From: JACVRW01 sp963819635
GTDB taxonomy: Bacteria > Actinomycetota > Thermoleophilia > Solirubrobacterales > Thermoleophilaceae
Reading direction: 5' to 3'
NCBI GenBank assembly: GCA_963819635.1
Contig: CAWFWX010000005.1
Location: 930,001 to 994,000 of the forward strand
Length of the DNA: 64,000 nucleotides
Position 1 is the first letter of the stretch, and every line of letters starts with the position of its first letter. Made by a program: the position numbers and the translations under genes. The notes under the pieces were generated by a model. It was given only the letters and a program-made list of their open reading frames with translations. It made no database searches and had not been told where the DNA came from. Below are positions 17,718 through 26,410 of the stretch, one piece after another.

Positions 17718-18529
17718 GCGCCTACCGGGTGCCAGGCCGTTTTCAGCTCGGTCAGTGCTTCGAGGCGGCTCAGTGGGTCGGCTGTGGCGGTGTCGTAGCT
17801 CGTTGCGGCGCTCGTGTGGCGCACGCGGGTCACGGATTCGGCGGCCAGCTTGTCGATCTCGGCGGCCAGGGTCGAGTCACCGGTCGCGTTCACGATCGCG
17901 TTCAGGGCGTGGTGGCTCGCGAGCACCGGGGCCACCTCGGCGCGGCGGCCTGAGAGCAGATTCACCACGCCACCCGGCACGTCCGCGATTCCCATGACCT
18001 CGCCCAAATCCAATCCTGGAAGCGGTCGTTCGTCGGACAACACCGCGACCACGGTGTTCCCCGCGGCGAGCGCCGGCGCCAGCTCGGCGATCAGCCCGAG
18101 CAGCGGTGGCGCATCCGGCGCCACGATCCCGACCACGCCCGTGGGCTCGGGCACCGAGAACGACAGGAACGGCGCGGCGACCGGGTTGATCCCGCCGAGC
18201 ACCGGCTGGAGCTTGTCGGTCCAGCCCGCGTAGTGCACCAGCACGTCGATCGACGCCTCGACGTCGGAGCGCTCCGCGCCGATGTCCGCCGCGCGCGACT
18301 CGAGCGCCTCCGCGAAGCGGTACAGGATCTGCCCGCGGTTGTACGCCGTGCGGCCGGCCCACGAAGCGGAGGCCTTGCGGGCCGCGGCAACGGCGTCGCG
18401 GACATCCTTCCGGGAGGCACGGGGGATGTTGTGGTCCTCACTACGGTCGTAACGGCCCGACTCGGAGCGCACGAAGGCCCCACCGATGAACAGCTTGTAC
18501 GTCTTGCGGATGGGAAGGCGCTCGTTCAC
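17714..18529 (-). CDS. Truncated aldehyde dehydrogenase-like protein lacking the catalytic domain
   Basis: The 271-residue protein aligns by eye with the N-terminal NAD-binding part of aldehyde dehydrogenases: YKLFIGGAFVRSESGRY, DVRDAVAAARKASASWAGRTAYNRGQILYR, VHYAGWTDKLQPV and PTGVVGIVAPDAPPLLGLIAELAPALAAGNTVVAV. It stops before the catalytic cysteine block, and neither that cysteine nor the catalytic glutamate is present. The usual family length is about 490. It starts inside the stop of the full-length aldehyde dehydrogenase (ATGA overlap), so it may be a structural or regulatory partner of that enzyme rather than an independent dehydrogenase. Confidence 0.8.
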   Translation of the reverse strand: MNERLPIRKTYKLFIGGAFVRSESGRYDRSEDHNIPRASRKDVRDAVAAARKASASWAGRTAYNRGQILYRFAEALESRAADIGAERSDVEASIDVLVHYAGWTDKLQPVLGGINPVAAPFLSFSVPEPTGVVGIVAPDAPPLLGLIAELAPALAAGNTVVAVLSDERPLPGLDLGEVMGIADVPGGVVNLLSGRRAEVAPVLASHHALNAIVNATGDSTLAAEIDKLAAESVTRVRHTSAATSYDTATADPLSRLEALTELKTAWHPVGA

Positions 18530-20004
18530 AGCGTGATCCCCGGGTCCGACACGCGCAGGTACGGCCGCAGCCCCGACATCCCGCCCTCGCGGCCGAAGCC
18601 GCTCTCCTTGTAGCCGCCGAACGCGGCGGACGGGTCGAACTTGTTGTACGTGTTCTGCCAGATCACGCCGGCCTGGAGCGCGGCCGCGACCTCGAACGCC
18701 TTCGAGCCCTTGTCGGTCCAGATCCCCGCGGCGAGGCCGTAGGGCGTCGAGTTCGCCTTCTCGATCGCCTCGGCCTGAGTGCGGAAGGTCAGGACTGAGA
18801 CCACAGGGCCGAAGATCTCCTCGGCGGCGATCCGGTGCGCCGGCGCCACGTCGGTGAACAGCGTCGGCGCGAACCAGAAGCCCCGCTCCGGAAGCTCACA
18901 GGCAACCGTCCGCCGAACAGCCCCCTCCTCCTCACCGCTCGCCACGAGCGCGGTGATCCGCTCGAGCTGCTCACGCGAGTTGATGGCGCCGACGTCGGTG
19001 TTCTTGTCCAAGGGATCGCCAAGCCGCAGCCGGCCCATGCGGTCCCAGAGCTTCGACACGACCGTCTCGGCCACGCTCTCCTGGATCAGCAGCCGCGAGC
19101 CCGCGCAGCACACGTGGCCCTGGTTGAAGAAGATCCCGTTCACGATCCCCTCGACCGCCTGGTCGAGCGCGGCGTCCTCGAACACGATGTTCGCCGACTT
19201 GCCGCCGAGCTCGAGCGTCAGCGGAATCCCGCGCCCGGCGAGCGCCGCCTGGATGTCCTTGCCGACAGCGGTCGAACCGGTGAAGGCGACCTTGTCGATG
19301 TCCGGGTGGCGGACCAGCGTCGCGCCCGCGGCGCCGTCACCGGGGAGGACCTGGACGACGCCGGGCGGCAGCTCCGCCTCCTGGAGGATCTCGGCCAGGA
19401 GCAGCGCGGTCACCGGCGTGGTCTCCGCCGGCTTCAGGACCGCCGTGTTGCCGCATGCGAGCGCCGGCGCGAGCTTCCACGCGGCCATCAGCAGCGGGAA
19501 GTTCCAGGGCACGATCTGCGCCGCGACCCCGAGCGGCTCGACCCGGCGGCCGCCCATCCCGTACGAGAGCTTGTCGGCCCAGCCGGCGTAGTGGAAGAAG
19601 TGCGCGGCGGCCAGCGGCACGTCCACGTCGCGCGACTCGCGGATCGGCTTGCCGCCGTCCATCGACTCCACCACGGCGAGCTCGCGCGCCCGCTCCTGGA
19701 TCAGCCGCGCCACCCGGAACAGGTACTTCCCGCGCTCCAAGCCACTCAGTGCAGCCCACCCTGGCTGGGCAGCCCGGGCGCCGCGAACGGCGCGCGCAAC
19801 GTCCTCAGGCCCGGCGAACGCGACCTCGGCAACAACCTCCTCCGTGGCCGGATTCACGGACGGCACGCGCGTGCCGTCCTCCGGGTCGACAAACGAGCCG
19901 TCGATGAAGAGCCCGTACGAGTCACGCAGCCGGACGTGATCGGGTGACTCCGGCGCCGGCGCGTAGTCCCAGACGATGCTCGTGCGCTGTTCCTGCGTCG
20001 CCAC
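18526..20004 (-). CDS. NAD(P)-dependent aldehyde dehydrogenase
   Basis: The 492-residue enzyme has all family landmarks: PWNFPLLMAAWKLAPALACGNT, FTGSTAVGKDI, LELGGKSANIVFED with the general base Glu, FFNQGHVCCAGSR with the catalytic Cys, and EEIFGPVVSVL near the C-terminus. It lies just downstream of deoC on the same strand (3 bp apart), so oxidation of the acetaldehyde made by DeoC is the likely role. It overlaps the truncated paralogue by ATGA. Confidence 0.93.
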   Translation of the reverse strand: MATQEQRTSIVWDYAPAPESPDHVRLRDSYGLFIDGSFVDPEDGTRVPSVNPATEEVVAEVAFAGPEDVARAVRGARAAQPGWAALSGLERGKYLFRVARLIQERARELAVVESMDGGKPIRESRDVDVPLAAAHFFHYAGWADKLSYGMGGRRVEPLGVAAQIVPWNFPLLMAAWKLAPALACGNTAVLKPAETTPVTALLLAEILQEAELPPGVVQVLPGDGAAGATLVRHPDIDKVAFTGSTAVGKDIQAALAGRGIPLTLELGGKSANIVFEDAALDQAVEGIVNGIFFNQGHVCCAGSRLLIQESVAETVVSKLWDRMGRLRLGDPLDKNTDVGAINSREQLERITALVASGEEEGAVRRTVACELPERGFWFAPTLFTDVAPAHRIAAEEIFGPVVSVLTFRTQAEAIEKANSTPYGLAAGIWTDKGSKAFEVAAALQAGVIWQNTYNKFDPSAAFGGYKESGFGREGGMSGLRPYLRVSDPGITL

Positions 20005-20007
20005 GAT

Positions 20008-20895
20008 CTACTCCTTCGAAAAGTCCTCGGGCCGGGCGTAGTGCCCGGTCTCCGTCTTCTGGTACTGCATCAGCAGGTCGTTGAGGAGCGACGACGCGCC
20101 GATGCGGAAGCGGTCAGGCGTGAGCCACTCGTCCCCGAGCGTCTCCTTCACCAGCACGAGCCGGTGGAGCGCGGCCTTCGAGTTCGAGACGCCGCCCGCG
20201 CACTTCATCCCGACCACGCGCCCGGTGCGATCCACGTAATCGCGGATCGCTTCCAGCATGACCAGCGTCACGCCGGGTGTTGCGCCGCTCGTGGCCTTGC
20301 CCGTCGACGTCTTGATGAAGTCGGCGCCGGCCTCCATGGCGAGCATCGAGGCGTGCCGCACGTGGTCATACGAGCCGAGCTCCGCGGTCTCGAGGATCAC
20401 CTTCAGGTGAGCGTCGCCGCACACGTCCTTCACGCGCACGATCTCCTCCATCACACGCGCGTCGTCGCCGGCGAGGAAGGCCTCGCGCGAGATCACCATG
20501 TCGATCTCCTCGGCACCGGCCGCAACCGCCTCCTCGGTGTCGCGGAGCTTCACGTCGAGCGAGGCCTGGCCCGACGGGAACGCGGTCGCGACGGACGCCG
20601 CGCGCACGCCCGTGCCCTCGAGCGCCTCGCGCACGACGCCCACGAGGGACGGATACACGCACACCGCCGCGACGGACGGGATCTCCGGCATGGTGGGTGC
20701 CGGGCAGACGGCCTTGGCGCACAGATGGCGCACCTTGCCGGGCGTGTCCGAGCCCTCGAGGGTCGTCAGATCGACCATCGACACCGCGAGCCGGATTCCC
20801 TGCTGCTTCGCAGTGGTCTTTATGGAGCGCTTGCCGAGCGTCGCGGCGCGCTCCTCGATGCCGACGCGGTCGACGTGCGGGAGACGACGGATCAC
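20008..20895 (-). CDS. deoC: Deoxyribose-phosphate aldolase
   Basis: DeoC cleaves 2-deoxyribose-5-phosphate to glyceraldehyde-3-phosphate and acetaldehyde. The 295-residue protein has VAAVCVYPSLVGVVREAL, EEIDMVISREAF, LKVILETAEL with the catalytic-site lysine, and DFIKTSTGKATSGATP carrying the Schiff-base lysine. About 50 N-terminal residues precede the core, as in larger actinobacterial forms. I start it at GTG 20895 because a minus-strand CATACT box lies 6 nt upstream; an ATG at 20946 would overlap the divergent deoB coding region. Confidence 0.94.
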   Translation of the reverse strand: MIRRLPHVDRVGIEERAATLGKRSIKTTAKQQGIRLAVSMVDLTTLEGSDTPGKVRHLCAKAVCPAPTMPEIPSVAAVCVYPSLVGVVREALEGTGVRAASVATAFPSGQASLDVKLRDTEEAVAAGAEEIDMVISREAFLAGDDARVMEEIVRVKDVCGDAHLKVILETAELGSYDHVRHASMLAMEAGADFIKTSTGKATSGATPGVTLVMLEAIRDYVDRTGRVVGMKCAGGVSNSKAALHRLVLVKETLGDEWLTPDRFRIGASSLLNDLLMQYQKTETGHYARPEDFSKE

Positions 20896-20901
20896 CCCTT
20901 G

Positions 20902-20930
20902 AGTATGGCGAAGGTCGCGATCGACATAAT
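20902..20930. promoter_or_regulatory. Divergent deoC/deoB promoter region
   Basis: Only 44 bp separate the two starts. A minus-strand CATACT (20902-20907) is 6 nt from the deoC GTG, and a plus-strand CATAAT (20925-20930) is 9 nt from the deoB ATG. Both mRNAs would have almost no leader. TTGAGT at 20899-20904 could be a -35 for deoB but the spacing (20 bp) is long. Confidence 0.4.
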
Positions 20931-20939
20931 CGCGGCGCA

Positions 20940-22093
20940 ATGCCACGTGCGGCCGTGATCGTCATGGATGCCTGCGGAGTCGGGGCGCTCCCGGACGCCG
21001 CCGACTACGGCGACGCCGGCTCGAACACGCTCGGGCACCTCGCCGAGCGGGTCGGCGGGCTCGATCTCCCCACGCTCGGCAGCCTCGGGCTCGGCAACAT
21101 CATCCCGATCGAGGGAGTGCCGCCGGCGGAGCACCCGGTGATCCACGGCCGCCTTCATCCGCTGGGTCCGGGCAAGGAATCGACCACCGGCCACTGGGAG
21201 CTGATGGGCGTGATCCCGGATCATCCGCTGCCGACCTATCCGGACGGCTTCCCCCCGAGGTGGTCGAGCGGCTCGAGCAGGCGACCGGCCTGCGCTTCTG
21301 CTGCAACAAGCCCTACAGCGGCACCGAGGTGATCGAGGACTGGGGCCCGCACCATCTCGAGACCGGCGAGGTGATCCTGTACACGTCCGCCGACTCGGTG
21401 CTTCAGCTCGCGGCGCACATCGACGTGCTCACGGAGCCGGAGCTCTACGCCGCCTGCGAGGCCGCGCGCGAGGTCATGACCGGCAAGGACGCCGTCGGCC
21501 GCGTGATCGCGCGCCCGTTCGAGGGCGAGCCCGGCAGCTTCCACCGCCGCGAGGGCCGGCGCGACTTCGCGGTGCGGCCTCCCGGGCGCTCCTATCTCGA
21601 GGAGATCCAGGACGCCGGGCTGCCGGTCCACGGCGTGGGGAAGATCCGCGACCTGTTCGCCGGCGTGGGGATCACCGAGAAGCACGAGGGCTCGACGAAC
21701 GCGAAGGGCATCGCCTCGACCACCCGCCTGGTAGAGGAGCTCGACCAGGGGCTCATCTTCGTGAACCTCGTCGAGACCGACCAGGTCTACGGCCACCGCC
21801 ACGACGTGGAGGGCTTCCACCAGGCGCTGAGGGAGATCGACGCCGCGGTGGCCCACTGGCTCGCGCTGCTGCGTGACGACGACATGCTCGTGCTGACCGC
21901 CGACCACGGCGTGGACCCGAACTCGAGCCACACCGACCACACGCGCGAGTACGTCCCGCTCCTGGCGCGCTTCGCCAAGGGCGACGGCCGTCGCCACGAC
22001 GGCCCGATGTCCGACGTGGGCGCGAGCGTGCTGCGCTGGCTCACCGGGCGCGACAGCTCCGAGCTCCCGGGCGAGCCGTTCGTCGGGCCGTGA
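20940..22093 (+). CDS. deoB: Phosphopentomutase (frameshifted in this sequence)
   Basis: DeoB interconverts (deoxy)ribose-1-phosphate and 5-phosphate, linking the nucleoside phosphorylases to DeoC. The N-terminal part has VIVMDACGVGALPDA and SNTLGHL (metal site) and KESTTGHWELMG with the phosphorylated threonine region. After PTYPDGFPP the frame is lost at a run of six C (21251-21256); one more C restores EVVERLEQATG and the rest, including SVLQLAAH, GVGKIRDLF, LVETDQVYGHR and LTADHGVDP. The repaired protein is 384 residues, a normal length. I take the break as a homopolymer error. It ends in a GTGA overlap with the acetyltransferase gene. Confidence 0.9.
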
Positions 22094-22542
22094 CCGCCGT
22101 CCGCGTACAGGAGGCGGACGAGGTCTCCGCCGAGCTCGTGGACGCGATGGCCGCGCTCATCCCGCAGGTCTCGAGCTCGGCCGGCCCGCCGAGCGAGGAC
22201 GAGCTCCAGACGATCGTGTCCTCTCCCGTGACGCGCCTGCTCCTCGCCCGCGACGGGGACGGGCCGATACTCGGGACGCTGACGCTCGTGGTGTTCCGCA
22301 TCCCGACGGGCGTCGGCGCGTGGATCGAGGACGTGGTCGTGGATGAGCGGGCTCGCCGGCAAGGGGTCGGCGAGACCCTGATGGGCGCCGCGATCCGGCT
22401 CGCCGAGGAGAGCGGCGCGCGGAGCGTCAACCTGACCTCGCGGCCCTGTCGCGAAGCCGCGAATCGCCTCTACAGGCGGCTCGGCTTCGAGGAGCGCGAG
22501 ACCAACATCTACCGCCTCAGCCTCCCCGCACCGCCGCCATGA
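22090..22542 (+). CDS. GNAT-family N-acetyltransferase
   Basis: The 150-residue protein has the GNAT core: ILGTLTLVVF (beta4), WIEDVVVDERARRQGVGETLMGAAI with the R/Q-x-x-G-x-G/A acetyl-CoA pyrophosphate loop, and SGARSVNLTS...AANRLYRRLGFEERETNIYRL. The length is that of a single-domain GNAT. It overlaps deoB by GTGA and ends 26 bp inside the convergent trpF-like gene. The substrate is unknown. Confidence 0.85.
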   Translation: MTAVRVQEADEVSAELVDAMAALIPQVSSSAGPPSEDELQTIVSSPVTRLLLARDGDGPILGTLTLVVFRIPTGVGAWIEDVVVDERARRQGVGETLMGAAIRLAEESGARSVNLTSRPCREAANRLYRRLGFEERETNIYRLSLPAPPP

Positions 22543-23188
22543 AGCGGTCCAGCCTGTCCTGGTCCAGGTCGTAGCCCTCCCCGGTCCGGAGGCCGGAGCA
22601 GACGTCCAGCGCGAACGGCTCGACGGTCTCGATCGCCTCGCGCGCGTTGTCCGGGTTCAGGCCGCCCGCCAGCCACAGCGGCACGTCGATCGCCTCGCGG
22701 ATCTGGCGGCTGATCGCCCAGTCGTGCCGCCGGCCGGTTCCGCCCAGCTCCTTCACCTTCAGGCTCGGGTTGCCGGAGTCGAGCAGGATCGCGTCGACGT
22801 GGGGCGCCACCTCCACGGCCTCCTCGACCGACTCCGGGCCGAGCACGTGGATCACCTGCACGAGCTTCACGCCCGGCATCGCGCGGCGCAGCTCGGCGTG
22901 CGCGCCGGCGGGCAGCGCGTCGACCAGCTGCAGCGTGCGCGCCTTCACGAGCCGGTTCTGCTCCACCAGCTCCTCCACCGTCTGGAGCGGGGTGAGGAGG
23001 AAGGCGTCGATGCCCGGCGGCACCTCGGCGGCGATCTCGGCCGCCTTCTCGTTCGAGATCGGCCCCGGCCCGCTCGGCATCGGCGACACCAGCCCCACAG
23101 CCGAAGCGCCCGCGTCGATCGCCATCCAGACCTCGTCGACGCTCTTCATGCAGCAAACCTTGACTCGGGTGTGGGTGGGCGGCCGCAT
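22517..23188 (-). CDS. trpF: Phosphoribosylanthranilate isomerase-like protein
   Basis: The 223-residue TIM-barrel protein shows TrpF landmarks: VKVCCMKSVDEVWMAIDAGA near the start (usual form KICG), GPGPISNEKAAEI, VQVIHVLG, ILLDSG, GGTGRRHDW and PLWLAGGLNPDNAREAI...ALDVCSGL. TrpF isomerises phosphoribosylanthranilate in tryptophan synthesis. No other trp gene is nearby, and VCCM in place of the usual CG motif with DSG replacing D-x-x-x-GG makes a divergent substrate possible. ATG 23188 has a TATTGT box 7 nt upstream. Confidence 0.75.
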   Translation of the reverse strand: MRPPTHTRVKVCCMKSVDEVWMAIDAGASAVGLVSPMPSGPGPISNEKAAEIAAEVPPGIDAFLLTPLQTVEELVEQNRLVKARTLQLVDALPAGAHAELRRAMPGVKLVQVIHVLGPESVEEAVEVAPHVDAILLDSGNPSLKVKELGGTGRRHDWAISRQIREAIDVPLWLAGGLNPDNAREAIETVEPFALDVCSGLRTGEGYDLDQDRLDRFMAAVRGG

Positions 23189-23195
23189 CGTCCCG

Positions 23196-23205
23196 ACAAT
23201 AGCCT
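23196..23205. promoter_or_regulatory. Overlapping divergent -10 boxes of trpF-like and LOG genes
   Basis: TATTGT on the minus strand (23196-23201) lies 7 nt before the trpF ATG. TAGCCT on the plus strand (23200-23205) lies 7 nt before the LOG GTG. The two boxes overlap by two bases, so transcription in one direction should exclude the other. Confidence 0.4.
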
Positions 23206-23212
23206 CCGTCCG

Positions 23213-23797
23213 GTGGAGCGAATCTGCGTCTTCTGCGGAGCCAGCCCGGGGGCGCGGCGCGAGTACGCGGACTCGGCGAAGGCGCTCGCCCGCCTGCTGG
23301 CCGCGGAGGGAATCGGCGTCGTCTACGGCGGCGGCGGGGTCGGGCTGATGGGCGCGCTGGCCGACGCCGTGCTCGCCGAGGGCGGTCAGATCACCGGCGT
23401 GATCCCGCGCTCGCTCATGGACCGCGAGATCGCTCACCGCGACGTCCCGGACATGCGCGTCGTGGGCTCGATGCACGAGCGCAAGGCGCTGATGGCCGAG
23501 CTCGCGGACGCCTTCGTCGCGCTCCCGGGCGGGATCGGCACGCTCGAGGAGCTGTTCGAGGTCTACACATGGGCGCAACTCGGGCTCCACCGCAAGCCCT
23601 GCGCGCTCCTGAACGTCGAGGGCTACTACGACGCGATCGCGGACTTCCTGGCCCACGCTGTGGCCGAGCGCTTCCTGCGCGAGGAGACCCACGAGCTGCT
23701 CATGGTCGAGACCGATCCGGCCGCCCTCGTCGAGCGGCTCCACAACTTCGAGCCGCGGGCCGCCGTTCCGAAGTGGATCGACCGGGAAGAGACTTAG
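23213..23797 (+). CDS. LOG-family nucleotide 5'-monophosphate phosphoribohydrolase
   Basis: The 194-residue protein begins ICVFCGASPG and carries GVVYGGGGVGLMGALADA, the PGGIGTLEELFEVYTW signature with the catalytic Arg/Glu surroundings (MHERKALMAELADAF), and GYYDAI. LOG proteins release bases from nucleoside 5'-monophosphates, for example activating cytokinin nucleotides, and many bacterial members act on AMP-like substrates. GTG 23213 is supported by a -10 box 7 nt upstream. It is followed 4 bp later by hpt, so a shared role in purine nucleotide turnover is plausible. Confidence 0.88.
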   Translation: MERICVFCGASPGARREYADSAKALARLLAAEGIGVVYGGGGVGLMGALADAVLAEGGQITGVIPRSLMDREIAHRDVPDMRVVGSMHERKALMAELADAFVALPGGIGTLEELFEVYTWAQLGLHRKPCALLNVEGYYDAIADFLAHAVAERFLREETHELLMVETDPAALVERLHNFEPRAAVPKWIDREET

Positions 23798-23801
23798 GCA
23801 G

Positions 23802-24353
23802 GTGAGTAACCTGCCGCCACCCGTGGCCGATCCGAACGTTGGCGAGATCCTCGTGCAGCCCGATGAGCTGGCGCACCGCGTGCGCGAGCTCGCGGAGCAG
23901 ATCTCGGCCGACTACGCCGACAAGAACGTGCTCCTGATAGGCGTTCTCAAGGGCGCCGTCTTCTTCCTCGCCGACCTCATGCGCCAGCTCGACGTGGACT
24001 GCGAGGTCGACTTCATGGCGGTCTCCTCCTACGGCTCGTCGACCGACTCGTCCGGGGTCGTCCGGATCCTCAAGGACCTCGACGAGTCGATCGAGGGCCG
24101 CCACGTGCTGATCGTCGAGGACATCGTCGACTCGGGCCTCACGCTCAGCTACCTGTTCCGCATGCTGGGCGCCCGCTCGCCCGCGTCGCTCGAGGTCTGC
24201 GCCCTGCTCACGAAGCCCGATCGGCGCGAGGTGGACATGCCGATTCGCTACGTGGGCTTCGAGATCCCGAACAAGTTCGCGATCGGATACGGGCTCGACC
24301 ACGCCGAGCGCTACCGGAACCTGCCCTACGTGGCGGTCCTCAACGAGGGCTAG
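23802..24353 (+). CDS. hpt: Hypoxanthine (guanine) phosphoribosyltransferase
   Basis: This 183-residue enzyme forms IMP or GMP from the base and PRPP. It has LLIGVLKGAVFFLADLMRQL, the VLIVEDIVDSGLTLSYL PRPP motif near residues 102-118, and the C-terminal KFAIGYGLDHAERYRNLPYV. It follows the LOG gene closely and precedes ftsH, the order typical of actinobacteria. A small hairpin lies just after the stop. Confidence 0.96.
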   Translation: MSNLPPPVADPNVGEILVQPDELAHRVRELAEQISADYADKNVLLIGVLKGAVFFLADLMRQLDVDCEVDFMAVSSYGSSTDSSGVVRILKDLDESIEGRHVLIVEDIVDSGLTLSYLFRMLGARSPASLEVCALLTKPDRREVDMPIRYVGFEIPNKFAIGYGLDHAERYRNLPYVAVLNEG

Positions 24354-24365
24354 ACCCGCCGGAAC

Positions 24366-24382
24366 TCGCCGAAAAACGGCGA
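24366..24382 (+). terminator. Small hairpin after hpt
   Basis: TCGCCG and CGGCGA form a perfect 6-bp stem around an AAAAA loop, 12 nt after the hpt stop. No T-run follows, so it is a weak terminator candidate at most. Confidence 0.3.
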
Positions 24383-24400
24383 ATTAGACCGATACACCAC

Positions 24401-24409
24401 TGCTACGCT
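24401..24409 (+). promoter_or_regulatory. Extended -10 promoter of ftsH
   Basis: TGCTACGCT fits the extended -10 form TGnTAnnnT. It would give an ftsH leader of about 20 nt that includes AGGG. The same TGCTAC core occurs before greA. Confidence 0.4.
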
Positions 24410-24440
24410 TGCGTTTCACCTCTCGCAGGGTTATTTGGCC

Positions 24441-26408
24441 GTGAGCAGATTCTTCAAGAGCGCCGCTTTTCCTATCCTGATCGTCGTCGTCCTCGCGTTT
24501 TTCGCGCAGAGGCTGATAAGCCCAGGGGATAGGACCGAGCCGCCACCGTACTCGCAGTTCCTCACGCAGGTCGAGCGGGGCCAGGTCAAGAGCGCCACGC
24601 TGTCGACGAAGAACAACCGCGTCGACGTCGAGCTGAAGGGCGGCGACAAGTACCAGACCGCCTACCCGGACAACACCGAGCAGAACCTGGTGAACCAGCT
24701 GCGCGCCGAGGACGTGCGCGTGGACGTGAAGCCGAAGGGCGGTTCGGGCTGGCTCACGGCGCTCACCTACATCCTCCCGTTCGTGATCTTCCTGCTGTTC
24801 TGGCTGTTCATCATCAACCAGATGCAGGGCGGCGGCTCGAAGGTCATGTCCTTCGGGAAGTCGCGCGCGAAGCGGATGTCGGTGGACGCGCCGAAGATCA
24901 CCTTCCGCGACGTGGCCGGCGTGGACGAGGCGGTGGAGGAGCTCCACGAGATCAAGGAGTTCCTCGAGAACCCCAAGAAGTTCCAGGCGCTCGGCGCTCG
25001 GATCCCGAAGGGCGTGCTGCTCTACGGACCGCCGGGCACCGGCAAGACGCTGCTCGCGCGCGCTGTTGCGGGCGAGGCCGGCGTGCCCTTCTTCTCGATC
25101 TCCGGCTCGGACTTCGTCGAGATGTTCGTCGGCGTGGGCGCCTCGCGCGTGCGCGACCTCTTCGAGCAGGCCAAGCAGAACTCGCCCTGCATCATCTTCA
25201 TGGACGAGATCGACGCCGTGGGCCGCCACCGCGGCGCCGGCCTCGGCGGCGGACACGACGAGCGCGAGCAGACGCTGAACCAGCTCCTCGTGGAGATGGA
25301 CGGCTTCGAGATGAAGGACAACATCATCCTCATCGCCGCCACCAACCGCCCGGACATCCTCGACCCGGCGCTGCTGCGCCCGGGCCGCTTCGACCGCCAG
25401 ATCGTGGTCGACCGCCCAGACCGCAAGGGCCGCCAGAAGATCCTGCAGGTTCACACCCGCGGCAAGCCGCTGGCGAAGGCGATCGACCTCGACACCCTCG
25501 CCGGCCAGACGCCCGGATTCACCGGCGCCGACCTTCAGAACCTCGTGAACGAGGCCGCTCTGCTCGCCGCCCGCCAGGGCAAGCGCGAGATCGACCACCT
25601 CCAGCTGGAGGAGGGGATCATGCGCGTGATCGCGGGGCCGGAGAAGAAGACCCGCGTGATGTCGGAGAAGGAGCGCCGCGTCACCGCCTTCCACGAGATG
25701 GGCCACGCGCTGGTCGCCCACTACCTCGAGAACACCGACCCGGTCCACAAGATCTCCGTGGTCTCGCGCGGCCAGGCGCTCGGCTACACGATCTCGCTGC
25801 CGACCGAGGACAAGTTCCTCACCACGCGCGGGGAGCTCTCCGACACGATGGCGATGACGCTCGGCGGCCGTGCGGCCGAGGAGATCGTGTTCGGCGAGGT
25901 CACGACCGGCGCGTCGAACGATCTCGAGAAGGTGACCGCGACGGCGAAGCAGATGGTCATGCGCTTCGGCATGTCCGAGAAGCTCGGCCCGCGCGTCTTC
26001 GGACACGACCACGGCCAGCCCTTCCTCGGCCGCGAGTTCAGCTCGGAGCCGGACTATTCGGACGACGTGGCCCGCGAGATCGACGACGAGATCCGCCGCA
26101 TCGTCGAGGAGGCGCACCAGCTGGCGCGCAAGGTCCTCGACGAGCATCGCGAGTCGCTCGATCTCACCTCCGAGATCCTGCTGCGCCGCGAGACGATCGA
26201 GCGCGAGCAGTTCATCGAGCTGCTGGCGGGCAAGCCGGAGAACGAGGTCTTCGGCGCCGATGAGCCCGCGCTGCCGGCCGCGCCGCCTCCCACGCCCGAG
26301 GCGCCCGAACGCAAGCCCGAACGCGCGCCGGCGCCGAAGCTGCCACGCCCGGGCCTGGCCGGCGGCACCGCCGAGATGCGCGCCGACCCGCCGCCCGAGA
26401 AGCCCTAG
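24441..26408 (+). CDS. ftsH: ATP-dependent zinc metalloprotease FtsH
   Basis: FtsH is a membrane-anchored AAA+ protease that degrades membrane and regulatory proteins. Two transmembrane helices (residues 7-26 and about 110-130) flank a periplasmic loop. The AAA+ domain has Walker A GPPGTGKT (196-203), Walker B IIFMDEID, and the second region of homology PALLRPGRFDRQ. The zinc site is HEMGH (H418, E419, H422). The 655-residue length is normal, with a Pro/Glu-rich tail. GTG 24441 is 10 nt after AGGG; an in-frame TTG at 24435 is 4 nt after it, so the start is uncertain by two codons. Confidence 0.96.
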   Translation: MSRFFKSAAFPILIVVVLAFFAQRLISPGDRTEPPPYSQFLTQVERGQVKSATLSTKNNRVDVELKGGDKYQTAYPDNTEQNLVNQLRAEDVRVDVKPKGGSGWLTALTYILPFVIFLLFWLFIINQMQGGGSKVMSFGKSRAKRMSVDAPKITFRDVAGVDEAVEELHEIKEFLENPKKFQALGARIPKGVLLYGPPGTGKTLLARAVAGEAGVPFFSISGSDFVEMFVGVGASRVRDLFEQAKQNSPCIIFMDEIDAVGRHRGAGLGGGHDEREQTLNQLLVEMDGFEMKDNIILIAATNRPDILDPALLRPGRFDRQIVVDRPDRKGRQKILQVHTRGKPLAKAIDLDTLAGQTPGFTGADLQNLVNEAALLAARQGKREIDHLQLEEGIMRVIAGPEKKTRVMSEKERRVTAFHEMGHALVAHYLENTDPVHKISVVSRGQALGYTISLPTEDKFLTTRGELSDTMAMTLGGRAAEEIVFGEVTTGASNDLEKVTATAKQMVMRFGMSEKLGPRVFGHDHGQPFLGREFSSEPDYSDDVAREIDDEIRRIVEEAHQLARKVLDEHRESLDLTSEILLRRETIEREQFIELLAGKPENEVFGADEPALPAAPPPTPEAPERKPERAPAPKLPRPGLAGGTAEMRADPPPEKP

Positions 26409-26410
26409 CC

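Noticed and set aside
20896..20946. ATG 20946 as the start of deoC
   Set aside because: It would extend deoC across its own promoter region and into the start of divergent deoB; GTG 20895 has a -10 box at the right distance.
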